From NCBI GenBank assembly GCA_007131295.1, contig SLQW01000028.1, positions 1 to 39,963 on the forward strand: 39,963 nucleotides of DNA, read 5' to 3'. This document shows positions 7,678-16,253 of the stretch, one piece after another. The position numbers and the translations under genes were made by a program. Origin of the DNA: Pseudomonadales bacterium (GTDB taxonomy: Bacteria > Pseudomonadota > Gammaproteobacteria > Pseudomonadales > Azotimanducaceae). The stretch's first letter is position 1; the number at the start of each line of letters is the position of its first letter. The notes below the pieces were generated by a model, which saw only the letters and a program-made list of their open reading frames with translations, was not told the DNA's origin and did not search any database.

Positions 7678-10167
7678 TCAGCGCTCGGCGACGGCTCCGA
7701 CGTCCAGGAACTGGTGCACGGTGTCGAGCAGCTCCTTGAGCCGGAACGGTTTAGAGAGCCGCGCGCGCACGTTGTGCTGTCCCTCGATGCTGTCGTCGTC
7801 CGGGAGCGCGTTGCCATAGCCGGTACATAGGATCACCGGGGGCGCAGCGGGCAGGTCCTCGATTGACGCCGCGAGTTCGATGCCGCTCATGTGGGGCATG
7901 GTCTGATCGGTGATCAGGAGGTCCACCTGACTGTCGCCGCGCAGAAACTCCAGCGCGCTACCTGGATCATTGAACACGGTGGTGCGGTAGCCTGCATGTT
8001 CGAGCAGTTCGCTCATGAAGTTGGCGACGGACACTTCGTCGTCGACAACCACGACGTGGGCTCCGGGGCCACGGCTCAAGGCTGGCGTCTCCGGCTCCAC
8101 GGCTTCGGGAGGCATCGGCGCATCGCTCTCGGCCAACGGAAAGTACAGCCTGAAGCAGCTGCCTTCACCGACGCTACTGCTTGCCTGGACGTGGCCGCCG
8201 TGCTGATGCATGAAGCCGTTGATCAGTGAGAGTCCGAAACCGGTGCTGCGGCCGGCCACGCGTGTGGTCACGAGGCGATCGAAAAGCTGATCCTGGATCT
8301 CTTCGGGAATACCGCGTCCGTCGTCGCGTACGCTCATCCTCAGCCAGCGGCCATCGAAGGTGCTGTGGCATGCAGCACAGCGCTCCTTTTCCGCCAGGGT
8401 CACTTCCTCGACCGTGAGCTCGATCGAACCTTCACCGGAAATCGCTTCGCGGGCGTTGATAAACAGATTGATCACCACCTGCTGCAGCTGCACTGGATCG
8501 GCAAGGACCGTCGGCAGCGTTTCGGGAATCCGGCTCTCGATGGCGATGGAGGTCGGAATGACGGCGCGCAGCATGCGCAGGATGCCTTCGAGCTCCTGCT
8601 GCATCGCGACTGCGCGGCGGTCGCCCTCTTCAGTGCGCGAGAAGTTGAGCAGTTGCGCGATCAGATCCCGCGCCCGCTGACCGCCGGCGATCACTTCCGT
8701 GAGGTAGTTCTCGCAGCGGGCGCCGACTTCGGTTCCCTCGAGGGTGACCTGCGCCAGCTCTGCATAACCGATCATGCTGGCGAGAATGTTGTTGAAGTCG
8801 TGGGCGATCCCGCCGCTGAGCTGGCCGATGGCTTCGAGCCGGCGAGTCTGTTGCAGCTGGCCCTCGAGCCGCAGTCGTTCCTGTTCCCGTTCCCTGTCTA
8901 CCGTTACGTCGCGGAGGATGGAGACCAGGGACACGCCGTCCTCGCTCGTGAGCAGGCGTACGCTGAGTTCGAGGGTGCGCTCGCTGCCGTCGCGTGCCGT
9001 GCGTACCAGTTCGCGACGCTGAATGCCGCCGCGCTCCTGCAGCGAGCGGATGAAGCGGAGCCGCGTGCCGTCACTTTCGAACAGCCAGAGATCGGCATCG
9101 GTATGCTCGAAATCGGCGACCAGCGTGTCGTAGTGCTCGTTGCGCTCCAGAATCCGACCGTCCTCGCTGCTGCTGATGAACAGTGCATCCGGGGAGCTCT
9201 GGAACAAGGTCGCGAACTTGCGCTCGCTGCGCACCAGCGCCGAGGCAATGCGGCGGCGGTCGCTGACGTCACGCGCTACGCCGTAGGTGCCGACGAAACG
9301 CCGCTCCTCGTCCTGGGTGTAGAGGCCCGTGGCGCTGATTTCGATCCAGCGGGCAACGCCGTCCTCACCGGTCTTGAGCTGCATCTCGAGGTTCGTGGTC
9401 GCACGGTGTCCCGTGCGCCGCTCATCGAAGCGAAAACGGCCGCGGCGCACTTCGCCCGGGCCGAACAGCATGCTCCAATGGTTGCCCTCGAGCGCCTCGC
9501 GGTCGCGACCGAATACGGCTTCGGCGCTGATGGAAACGAAACTGAACCGGCCCTCCGGATCGAGCATGTAGATCACGTCCGGCGACTGGTCGACGAGAAA
9601 GCGATGGAGGCGGTCCGATTCCCGGACCCGCGCGAGCACTTCGCGGGCATCAGCTTCGTGACGCTGCTGGCTGAGCGCGGTGTGGATGCTCTTCAAGAGA
9701 TCGCCCGGCTCATAGGGCTTGCGCAGGAAGTCGAAGGCGCCGAGCTGCAGCAGCCGGCGTAGAACGTCGTCGCCGTCTTCTCCTGAGACGACGATGACCC
9801 GGGGCGGCATGGGCATGGACCCGGTCGCTTCGAGCACGGCAAAGCCGTCGACACCGGGCATATTCAGGTCGAGGAGGACGACGTCGAGGTCGGCACGGGC
9901 GGGAATGATCTCCAAGGCCTCGGCGCCATCGGAGGCCGTCTCGACCTCGTGCCCGGACGCGGTGAGCAGGTGGCCGAGACTGCGCAGGTGCGCCGGGTCG
10001 TCATCGACGATGAGAAGGCGGCCGGTAATCACTGGTGAGCGACGCTCATGGGCTTCATTTCCAGATGGGAGGCGGCGGATGGACGCGATATCCGGGTGGC
10101 GAGATCCCCCTGCGGCCACCGCTGGCCGATTCTCGCGTGCCATACCGCGGGGTGCAACGGTGCTCAC
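7678..10167 (-). CDS. Hybrid histidine kinase: REC-PAS-PAS-HisKA-HATPase-REC
   Basis: This 829-residue protein has no membrane segment, so it senses a cytoplasmic signal. The order is receiver (about 48-165, phospho-acceptor D100), PAS (about 183-305), PAS (about 310-425), a short coiled coil, DHp with H456 in AHDFNN, an ATPase domain with N571 and DDGRG (615-619), and a second receiver (about 703-825, D754 in TDQTMP). A CAACH motif (597-601) lies inside the ATPase domain. It starts at GTG 10167, overlapping the fumarase stop as GTGA, but about 45 N-terminal residues precede the first receiver, so ATG 10143 or GTG 10032 are alternatives. There is no output domain; the partner regulator is not nearby. 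Being inside a metabolic operon suggests it senses a related metabolite. Confidence 0.93.
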   Translation of the reverse strand: MSTVAPRGMARENRPAVAAGGSRHPDIASIRRLPSGNEAHERRSPVITGRLLIVDDDPAHLRSLGHLLTASGHEVETASDGAEALEIIPARADLDVVLLDLNMPGVDGFAVLEATGSMPMPPRVIVVSGEDGDDVLRRLLQLGAFDFLRKPYEPGDLLKSIHTALSQQRHEADAREVLARVRESDRLHRFLVDQSPDVIYMLDPEGRFSFVSISAEAVFGRDREALEGNHWSMLFGPGEVRRGRFRFDERRTGHRATTNLEMQLKTGEDGVARWIEISATGLYTQDEERRFVGTYGVARDVSDRRRIASALVRSERKFATLFQSSPDALFISSSEDGRILERNEHYDTLVADFEHTDADLWLFESDGTRLRFIRSLQERGGIQRRELVRTARDGSERTLELSVRLLTSEDGVSLVSILRDVTVDREREQERLRLEGQLQQTRRLEAIGQLSGGIAHDFNNILASMIGYAELAQVTLEGTEVGARCENYLTEVIAGGQRARDLIAQLLNFSRTEEGDRRAVAMQQELEGILRMLRAVIPTSIAIESRIPETLPTVLADPVQLQQVVINLFINAREAISGEGSIELTVEEVTLAEKERCAACHSTFDGRWLRMSVRDDGRGIPEEIQDQLFDRLVTTRVAGRSTGFGLSLINGFMHQHGGHVQASSSVGEGSCFRLYFPLAESDAPMPPEAVEPETPALSRGPGAHVVVVDDEVSVANFMSELLEHAGYRTTVFNDPGSALEFLRGDSQVDLLITDQTMPHMSGIELAASIEDLPAAPPVILCTGYGNALPDDDSIEGQHNVRARLSKPFRLKELLDTVHQFLDVGAVAER

Positions 10168-11561
10168 GCATCTTCGGCGCCCGGCGTGCCGCCGCGGGTC
10201 AGGCGCGCGGGATCAAGTAGGGTCTCGAGTTCTGTCCGCGACAGATCCGTCATGTCTTCGGCAATGTCGATGATGGGACGACCCTCCCGGTAGGCTCTCT
10301 TCGCGATCTCTGCGGCCCGGAGGTAGCCGATCACGGGATTGAGCGCGGTGACCAGGATGGGATTGCGCGCCAGGGGTGTTTCGATCCGATCCTGCCGGAT
10401 GGTGAAGCCCGCCACGGATCGCGACAAGGCGTCGGCGGCGTCCGCGAGCAGGCCGATACCTTCGAGCAGGCAGTCGGCGATGAGTGGCAGCATGACGTTG
10501 AGCTGGAAATTGCCGCTGCCGGCCGCAGCAGCGACTGTGGCGTCGAGGCCGATGATGCGCGTGCACGCCATGGCCACGGCTTCGGGGAGTACCGGATTCA
10601 CTTTGCCGGGCATGATGCTGCTTCCGGGCTGCAGGGCCTCGAGTTCGATTTCGCCGAGCCCTGCGAGGGGACCGCTGTTCATCCAGCGCAGGTCGTTGGC
10701 GATCTTGATGAGCGTCAGCGCGCCACTGCGCAGGATGGACGCGAGTTCGGCTGCCGTGTCCTGACTGGCGATGGCCCTGAACGCGTTCGGATCGGCAACG
10801 AACGGCGCGCCTGTTTCCATCGCAAGCAGCGCAGCGGCACGCGCACCGAATTCGGGGTGGGTGTTGATGCCGGTGCCGATTGCAGTGCCTCCCAAAGCGA
10901 GGCGGGAAAGCCTCGGCTCGATGCCGCCGAGGCGGTCATGGAGATCGCCAGCCTGGGCCGACCAGGCCGAGAGCTCCTGGCCCAGGGTCAAGGGCATCGC
11001 GTCCATCAGATGCGTGCGGCCGGTCTTGGCTACTTCCTCGAGTTCTCTGCTGCGTTCGTCGATGGTTGCGACCAGGTCTTGCCAGGCGGGTCGCAAGCGC
11101 GCGCGCAGAAGCAGCGATGTCGCCACATGGATGGCGGAGGGAACGACGTCGTTGCTGCTCTGGCCGAGGTTGACGTGATCGTTCGGGCTGACGTCGAGTC
11201 CCGAGAGCTCGGCTGCGCGACGTGCCAGCACCTCGTTCAGGTTCATGTTGCTGCTCGTTCCGGATCCGGTCTGATAGACGCCTACCGGAAACTGAGCTGC
11301 GTGCTCGTTCCGCAGGACCTCCGCGGCAGCGGTGGCGATGGCCTCGGCCCGTGCCGGGTCGAGCAGGGTGAGTTCGCGATTGACGCGCGCCGCCACGCCC
11401 TTGATGCGCGCCAGCGCATGCACGAACGCTTCCGGCATGGTCCGGTCGCCGATGTGGAAATTGTCGAGAGCGCGCTGGGTCTGGGCACCCCAGAGTGCAT
11501 CGGCGGGGACGGCGACCTCACCCATGCTGTCGCGCTCATTTCGTGTCGGCCTGTCGCTCAC
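10164..11561 (-). CDS. fumC: Fumarate hydratase class II
   Basis: The 465-residue protein belongs to the fumarase/aspartase superfamily and carries the signature GSSIMPGKVNP (313-323) with the mobile catalytic Ser, TGSGTSSNMN (98-107) and GRTHLMDA (H184). The stretch KIANDLRWMNSGP and the continuation VLPEAV after the signature resemble the actinobacterial and Deinococcus type of FumC more than the enterobacterial one (TQCEA). It interconverts fumarate and malate in the TCA cycle, though the operon leaves open a related substrate. A strong GGAGG four bases upstream supports the GTG at 11561. It heads the operon with the histidine kinase, aminotransferase and CoA-transferase. Confidence 0.9.
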   Translation of the reverse strand: MSDRPTRNERDSMGEVAVPADALWGAQTQRALDNFHIGDRTMPEAFVHALARIKGVAARVNRELTLLDPARAEAIATAAAEVLRNEHAAQFPVGVYQTGSGTSSNMNLNEVLARRAAELSGLDVSPNDHVNLGQSSNDVVPSAIHVATSLLLRARLRPAWQDLVATIDERSRELEEVAKTGRTHLMDAMPLTLGQELSAWSAQAGDLHDRLGGIEPRLSRLALGGTAIGTGINTHPEFGARAAALLAMETGAPFVADPNAFRAIASQDTAAELASILRSGALTLIKIANDLRWMNSGPLAGLGEIELEALQPGSSIMPGKVNPVLPEAVAMACTRIIGLDATVAAAAGSGNFQLNVMLPLIADCLLEGIGLLADAADALSRSVAGFTIRQDRIETPLARNPILVTALNPVIGYLRAAEIAKRAYREGRPIIDIAEDMTDLSRTELETLLDPARLTRGGTPGAEDA

Positions 11562-11565
11562 GGGA

Positions 11566-11570
11566 CCTCC
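11566..11570 (-). promoter_or_regulatory. Shine-Dalgarno GGAGG of fumC
   Basis: GGAGG on the minus strand lies four bases before GTG 11561. It is the strongest ribosome site in this operon, consistent with fumC being the leading gene and later genes being coupled to it. Confidence 0.55.
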
Positions 11571-11591
11571 CTGCTGCGCTGGTCAGGCATG

Positions 11592-11613
11592 CCTCGAGCA
11601 GCGAGGCTCGAGG
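11592..11613 (-). terminator. Hairpin between the ABC/SDR operon and fumC, possible terminator
   Basis: CCTCGAGC (11592-11599) pairs with GCTCGAGG (11606-11613) around a six-base loop, an eight-base-pair perfect stem. It lies in the 128-base gap after the SDR stop and before fumC on the same strand. No T-run follows on either strand, so it would be a weak or Rho-assisted terminator, or a processing site. Confidence 0.3.
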
Positions 11614-11689
11614 ATCCACGCTGCGCAATCCGATCTCTTTTGGACCGACCAGAGTGCTGCGGTCACGTTAGTGCTGCAATCCGAGCGGA

Positions 11690-12418
11690 TCAGGGCAGGA
11701 GTGAGCCTCCCTCGACATCGACGGTTGTTCCCGTCATGTAGCGGTTGGCGGCGACGGCAAGGATCATGGCGGCCACCTCTTCGGGCTCGCCTACACGACC
11801 GAGCAGAATGTTGCCGCGTGCCTGTTCGAACATGGCTTCGCGCTGCTCCGGTGCGAGGTTGTCGAACATGCCCGTGGCGATCATTCCCGGCGCGACGACG
11901 TTCACCCGGCGCGGGGCAATCTCCGCCGCCAGCGCACGACAGAAGCCTTCAACGGCGTTGCCCACGCTGGAAATCGCGATCATGCCTGGAGGGCACTTGC
12001 GGGCGACCGCACCCCCCACCATCACGATGGCGCCATCTTCGACCAGGTGCGGCATGACGGTCTGAACGCCGTTTCCATAACCCCAGAGCTTGCCGAAGGA
12101 GCGCTTGAAGCCCTCCATCTCCATGCTGAGAAAGGGGCCCATGGCCCGCTCCGTCCCGGTCGCAGCCAGCACCAGAACATCGATCGGCGCGGCGGCGGCG
12201 AAGAGGCGCTCCAGGGAATCGCGATCCTGGACGTCGGCCTCGGCCCAGTTGACGCGCTCGCCGAGGGCGACAAGCGCACTGGCAGCGTGTGCCCTGCGTT
12301 CCGGGTTGCGCCCGGCGGACCAGACTTTCGCGCCAGCTTCAGCCGCTAGGCGCGTGCAAGCGAGTCCGATGCCCGAGGTGCCGCCAACGACGACGACGTG
12401 TCTGTCCTGCCAGTCCAT
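11690..12418 (-). CDS. Short-chain dehydrogenase homologue lacking the catalytic triad
   Basis: The 242-residue protein has the SDR fold: nucleotide loop GGTSGIG (12-18), an acidic DVQD after strand 3, and VNVVAPGMI and YMTGTTVDVEGG near the end. The catalytic positions are not conserved. Where SDRs have YxxxK, this one reads ISSVG (149-153), giving Ile and Gly; the Ser region reads MVGG (133-136); and the usual NNAG is AATG. Divergent SDRs with NxA in place of YxxxK are known, so this is probably a binding or structural protein or uses another mechanism. Its ATG is one base after the GldG-like gene's stop, making it the last gene of the ABC operon. Confidence 0.88.
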   Translation of the reverse strand: MDWQDRHVVVVGGTSGIGLACTRLAAEAGAKVWSAGRNPERRAHAASALVALGERVNWAEADVQDRDSLERLFAAAAPIDVLVLAATGTERAMGPFLSMEMEGFKRSFGKLWGYGNGVQTVMPHLVEDGAIVMVGGAVARKCPPGMIAISSVGNAVEGFCRALAAEIAPRRVNVVAPGMIATGMFDNLAPEQREAMFEQARGNILLGRVGEPEEVAAMILAVAANRYMTGTTVDVEGGSLLP

Positions 12419-12419
12419 G

Positions 12420-14297
12420 TCATGACTCCCGATAGTTTGAATAAAGCACCACCTGGCGGCGCCGACGGCGCTGGAGGGCCAGGAGGACGGCGGCGAGTAC
12501 CAGCAGCGCGGGCACGGCCAGGATGTTGAGCAGCTTGAGGCGTGTACCGAGTCGGTCGATGTCTTCGGTCAGCTGTCGCTGCACTGCACGCAGCTCCCGG
12601 CGGATCCGCAGCTGCTCTGCCTGGAATGTCTCCAGGGCATCGAGCTGCTCGAGGGTGAGCGTGTCCACGCCGGCATCGCGCCGCTGCCGTTCGAGTTCAG
12701 CGAGCCGGTCTTCCGTCTCCCGCAGCCGCCTTTCGAGCTCCTGTTCCGTCGCCAGGAATCGTGCCTCGGCCTGGCGTTGCAGGGCTTCGACCCGGGTGAA
12801 GGGGCGCTGGTATCCCGCCCGGCCGCGCAGCCCGATCAGCGCCGGGCCACCGGTGAGCTGCTCGACGGCATTGACGAGTAGATCGCCGTTGCTCGCCCAG
12901 GGTACCGGAATCCTGCGGCCGAAGAACGATTCGGTGCTGACCCATAGCGGATCGCTCAGTACGTCGGTGTCAGCGACCACGACGACGTTGATGTCACCTG
13001 CGGCGGCCGCGTCGGGCTCGCCCTCCCCATGGGGGAAGGCACTGCGCGCCGATCCGGTGATGCGGGCCGCAACCACGTGGCGCTTGCCATCGGGCTCGAA
13101 GCCGCGTCCGAGCTGACGCGGATCCGTGACGTATCGTACCTGTTCGACCGGCACCAGCGCGGCGTTCGGACTCGAGCGGATCAGAGGTACGAACGTCGTG
13201 GCCGCATCGTCGAGAGCTTCGAGAGCACCTGCGGTAGCGAAGTTGACCTGCTCCAGCTGCGCCGTGATCACCTCGTCGGGAGCGAAGTCTTCCGGGCCGA
13301 AGCCGGCGATGGCCAGATGGCGCAGCGGCGGCGCGCCCTGACCGAGGCTCACCACCAGCGCGCGATTGGCGTCCAGGAGGACCCTCTCTGGCCGCATACG
13401 CAGGCCCCATGCGGCCAACAGGTCCGGGAGATCGGAGTCGGTGTCCGCATCCGGAAACATGCCCAAGGGCGCCGATGCTTCGGCGTGGGGATCGATGAAA
13501 ACGAGAATCGGACCACCGGCGAGCGCATAACGGTCGATGGCGCGGCGGCTGGCCTCACCGAGTTCTCGGGGATGGATCAGCAGCAGCAGGTCGATGTCAT
13601 CCAGGGTGTCCTCGCCATCGAGGTCCAGCTGCTCGAGGTCGAAGAGCTGCCGCAGCTGATCGATGCTGGTCCATGCCGGTCGCGGCCGCTGACTCCCGGG
13701 ATCGAACCCACCGGTGACTGGGAGCCCGGACACGAGGCCCACTACCGGCTGGCGATCCTGCGCAAGACCGTGGATCAGTCGCATAACCTCGTACTCCAGA
13801 AAAGCCTCCCGATCCGGCTGCAGGAAACGGATGACGTCACTGCGTAGCTGTCCCTCGGCGTCCCGGCCGCTCGCTACGAGGCCGAAGTAGAGCAGTTCGC
13901 CCGAGGCGCCGAGAGGTATCGCCTGCACTCCGGTAGCGGCGGCTTCATCCTCGGCGTCCGTGAACGGTAGTGGATCGACCACGGTCAGCGTGAGCCGACT
14001 GCCTGCGGCATTGACCATCTCCCGCAGGAGGTCTTCCACATACCTGGCGTGATGGCGCAGTTGCGGCATGCCCTGAGCCAGCGTGGCAGAAAAATACAGG
14101 CGCAGAGCGATGTCGTGCTCGAGTTCATCGAGCAGGGCGTGGCTCGCCTGCGACAGGGTGTGCAGGCGCCGTTCCGTTACGTCCACGCGCCAGCCACCGA
14201 GAAAATTGTCGAATGCGATGACCGCCAGCAACATGCCGAGAAGCAGGCCGGCGAGACCAGTGCCGGAGGCGATGCGATGACGCCAGGCGCGCTGCAT
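12420..14297 (-). CDS. GldG-like ABC transporter auxiliary protein
   Basis: The 625-residue protein has one N-terminal membrane helix (about 13-33), a large periplasmic part beginning VDVTERRLHTLSQAS, a long charged coiled coil (about 510-590, rich in RLRETEDRLAELERQRRD) and a second helix (about 592-612) followed by a basic cytoplasmic tail. This is the layout of the GldG/ABC_transp_aux family. GldG works with GldF and GldA in gliding motility of Bacteroidetes; in proteobacteria the same trio is common and its cargo is unknown. The stretch LLLIHPRELGEASRRAID with a nearby FIDPH is the conserved core of the domain. It starts three bases after the permease stop. Confidence 0.9.
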   Translation of the reverse strand: MQRAWRHRIASGTGLAGLLLGMLLAVIAFDNFLGGWRVDVTERRLHTLSQASHALLDELEHDIALRLYFSATLAQGMPQLRHHARYVEDLLREMVNAAGSRLTLTVVDPLPFTDAEDEAAATGVQAIPLGASGELLYFGLVASGRDAEGQLRSDVIRFLQPDREAFLEYEVMRLIHGLAQDRQPVVGLVSGLPVTGGFDPGSQRPRPAWTSIDQLRQLFDLEQLDLDGEDTLDDIDLLLLIHPRELGEASRRAIDRYALAGGPILVFIDPHAEASAPLGMFPDADTDSDLPDLLAAWGLRMRPERVLLDANRALVVSLGQGAPPLRHLAIAGFGPEDFAPDEVITAQLEQVNFATAGALEALDDAATTFVPLIRSSPNAALVPVEQVRYVTDPRQLGRGFEPDGKRHVVAARITGSARSAFPHGEGEPDAAAAGDINVVVVADTDVLSDPLWVSTESFFGRRIPVPWASNGDLLVNAVEQLTGGPALIGLRGRAGYQRPFTRVEALQRQAEARFLATEQELERRLRETEDRLAELERQRRDAGVDTLTLEQLDALETFQAEQLRIRRELRAVQRQLTEDIDRLGTRLKLLNILAVPALLVLAAVLLALQRRRRRQVVLYSNYRES

Positions 14298-14300
14298 GGT

Positions 14301-15035
14301 TCAACCCGCCTTGCGCAGATCGATGACGATGGCGGTAGCGATGAGCCAGCCGCCTATCATGACGATGAAGTAGAGCAGGTCCCGCAGGTCGAGCAGCCCG
14401 CGGGCGATGCCCTGGAAGTGCGTGAGGATGCTCATCGCGGCGATAGCTTCGACCATGACCTGTGGCAGCCAACCGTAAGCGGCATCGAGCACCATGGGAT
14501 AGCCGATCACGGTAAACAGGAAGCCGACGGCAGCCGTGAGGATGAACGCGATCACCTGATTCGCACTGGCGGCGGACATGCAGGAGCCGATAGCGAGATA
14601 GGCGCCGGCCATCAGCCAGCTGCCCAGATAGCTCGCGAGGATGACGCCGTTGTCCGGTTCACCGAGGTAGTTGACTGTGAGCCAGATCGGGAATGTCAGC
14701 AGCAGAGCGAACCCGACCACGATCCAGGCGGCCAGAAACTTGCCAAGCACGGCTTCGCGCAGCCGGATCGGCAGGGTCAGGAGTAGCTCCAGAGTGCCGC
14801 TGCGGCGGTCCTCCGCCCACAGACGCATGGCGATGGCAGAGACCAGGAACAGATAGAGCCAGGGGTGAAAACCGAAGAACGGCGTCAGATCAGCCTGGCC
14901 GCGCTCGTAGAAGCCGCCGAGGTAGAAGGTGAAGGTACCGTTCAGAACCAGAAAGATCACGATGAATACGTAAGCCAGTGGGGTGGCGAAGTAGCTGCTG
15001 AGCTCCCGCAGCATGACGGCCGTCATGGCCCGCAT
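14301..15035 (-). CDS. ABC transporter permease, GldF/NosY type
   Basis: The 244-residue membrane protein has six hydrophobic segments, beginning with a short cytoplasmic helix (MTAVMLRELSSYFATPLAYV) that is typical of ABC-2 permeases of the GldF/NosY group. The conserved cytoplasmic stretch WAEDRRSGTLELLLTLPI, which couples to the ATPase, is present near residue 75. The ATG follows the ATPase stop directly (TGAATG), so the two are co-translated. Together with the ATPase and the GldG-like protein it forms a three-component exporter or membrane-remodelling complex of unknown substrate. Confidence 0.92.
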   Translation of the reverse strand: MRAMTAVMLRELSSYFATPLAYVFIVIFLVLNGTFTFYLGGFYERGQADLTPFFGFHPWLYLFLVSAIAMRLWAEDRRSGTLELLLTLPIRLREAVLGKFLAAWIVVGFALLLTFPIWLTVNYLGEPDNGVILASYLGSWLMAGAYLAIGSCMSAASANQVIAFILTAAVGFLFTVIGYPMVLDAAYGWLPQVMVEAIAAMSILTHFQGIARGLLDLRDLLYFIVMIGGWLIATAIVIDLRKAG

Positions 15036-15980
15036 TCAGGCTGCCTCCGTCGGTTCGAGCGTGAGCTCGTGGAATACTTCCTCGAGGCGACCGCGGTGCA
15101 GCCAGAGTTCCCTGACGCTGCTTCCGGAAGCAGCGAGCCTCGCGCGGACCTTGTCGACCGCAGCGCCGCCCTGGGCCTTGGGAGCGATGAACAGCGTCCA
15201 GGCGCGACCGTCCCGGCCCGCCTCTTCGACGTCGACAACGCCATCAAGGCCGTTGAAGGCTTCCGCTGCCACCGGCTCCGCCAGGCGCAGGCCGATCGCT
15301 CCGTGCCAGCGGGAGCGGGCTGCCAGGGCATCGGGCGTGTCGTCCGCCACCAGCCGCCCACGCCGGATGATGACAGCGCGCGTACAGACCGCCTCCACCT
15401 CCTCGAGGATGTGGGTCGAGATCACCACGATCTTGTCTCGCGACAGGGACCGGATCAGTTCCCGCACCTGCCGCTTCTGATTCGGGTCGAGCCCGTCGGT
15501 GGGCTCGTCGAGGATCAGCACCGCGGGGTCGTGGAGCAGGGCGAGAGCGAGCCCGACCCGGCGCCGGAAGCCTTTGGATAGGGTCTCGACGGGACGCAGC
15601 AGGACCTCTCGCAGCGCAAGCTGTTCCACGAGCAGCCCGATCCGATGCTCCCTTGCGGCCAGAGTCATGCCCCTCACTCTGGCAGCGAAATGCAGCAGTC
15701 CGATGGGCGTCATGTCGGGCCAGGCGGGTGCTCCTTCCGGCAGATAGCCGACGATGCGCTTCACGGCCAGAGGCGAGCGTCCGACGTCGTGCTCGCCCAC
15801 GCGCACGCGACCGGAGCTCGCGGCGAGAAAGCCGGCAATGATCTTCATGGTGGTGGTCTTGCCAGCGCCATTGGGTCCGAGGAAGCCGAGTACTTCGCCG
15901 GCGTTCACCTCGAAGCTCAAATCATCGACGGCGATCATGGAACCGAACCTGCGACTGAGGTGTTCGATCTCGATCTTCAT
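15036..15980 (-). CDS. ABC transporter ATP-binding protein, GldA/NosF type
   Basis: A 314-residue ATPase with Walker A GPNGAGKT (35-42), a signature region LSKGFRRRVGLALALLHDP, Walker B LILDEPTDGLDP and the switch His in ISTHILEEVE. About 90 residues beyond the ATPase core form the C-terminal extension seen in ABC-2 drug or GldA-type subunits. I prefer ATG 15980; GTG 15986 two codons upstream is also open. It is the first gene of the operon with permease, GldG-like protein and SDR homologue, and is divergent from csrA across a 273-base region. Confidence 0.93.
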   Translation of the reverse strand: MKIEIEHLSRRFGSMIAVDDLSFEVNAGEVLGFLGPNGAGKTTTMKIIAGFLAASSGRVRVGEHDVGRSPLAVKRIVGYLPEGAPAWPDMTPIGLLHFAARVRGMTLAAREHRIGLLVEQLALREVLLRPVETLSKGFRRRVGLALALLHDPAVLILDEPTDGLDPNQKRQVRELIRSLSRDKIVVISTHILEEVEAVCTRAVIIRRGRLVADDTPDALAARSRWHGAIGLRLAEPVAAEAFNGLDGVVDVEEAGRDGRAWTLFIAPKAQGGAAVDKVRARLAASGSSVRELWLHRGRLEEVFHELTLEPTEAA

Positions 15981-16068
15981 GGGCACCGGCGGTCGGGGCG
16001 GGCTGAAGCCCGGGCGCCGCGAGTATGCAAACGCAACGGAGCCCTTTCAAGCGGGGCGGTGCCGTGGA

Positions 16069-16090
16069 TGCACCAAAATAGCGCGGTGCA
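16069..16090. repeat. Inverted repeat TGCACC-N10-GGTGCA, NtrC-site-like
   Basis: TGCACC (16069-16074) and GGTGCA (16085-16090) form an inverted repeat in the divergent region between the ABC operon and csrA. The inner part can also be read as GCAC-N7-GCGC with an A-rich centre, one base from the NtrC consensus GCAC-N7-GTGC. A further TTGCACCGG lies at 16108-16116. It may be an operator for either direction. The assignment to a regulator is tentative. Confidence 0.25.
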
Positions 16091-16253
16091 GAAGGGCGCT
16101 TTATCGGTTGCACCGGTTTGCGGCGCTCAATTGTGACTGCCAGCTTACATTTCTCTACAACTTCCTTACAGCCCAACAGGATACGCGTCCCTAGGATGGA
16201 TTAGGTCGTCCGTGCCGCAGCCGGCAACAAGGACTTTGAACGGAGGCGCTACC

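Noticed and set aside
7671-7817. An N-terminal extension of the aminotransferase of 49 codons
   Set aside because: It lies inside the kinase gene, is Ser/Arg/Thr-rich and unlike the family; the GTG at 7670 follows the kinase stop.
8365-9762. A 465-codon frame on the plus strand opposite the hybrid kinase
   Set aside because: It mirrors the codon pattern of a clearly recognisable kinase on the other strand and resembles no protein. Long antisense frames are expected in such G+C-rich DNA.
16100-16122. A sigma-54 promoter next to the TGCACC repeats
   Set aside because: The candidate GG and GC pairs are 12 or more bases apart, not ten.
16131-16159. TTGTGA and TCTACA with a 17-base gap as a csrA promoter
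   Set aside because: The match to the -10 hexamer is only three of six, so I do not call it.
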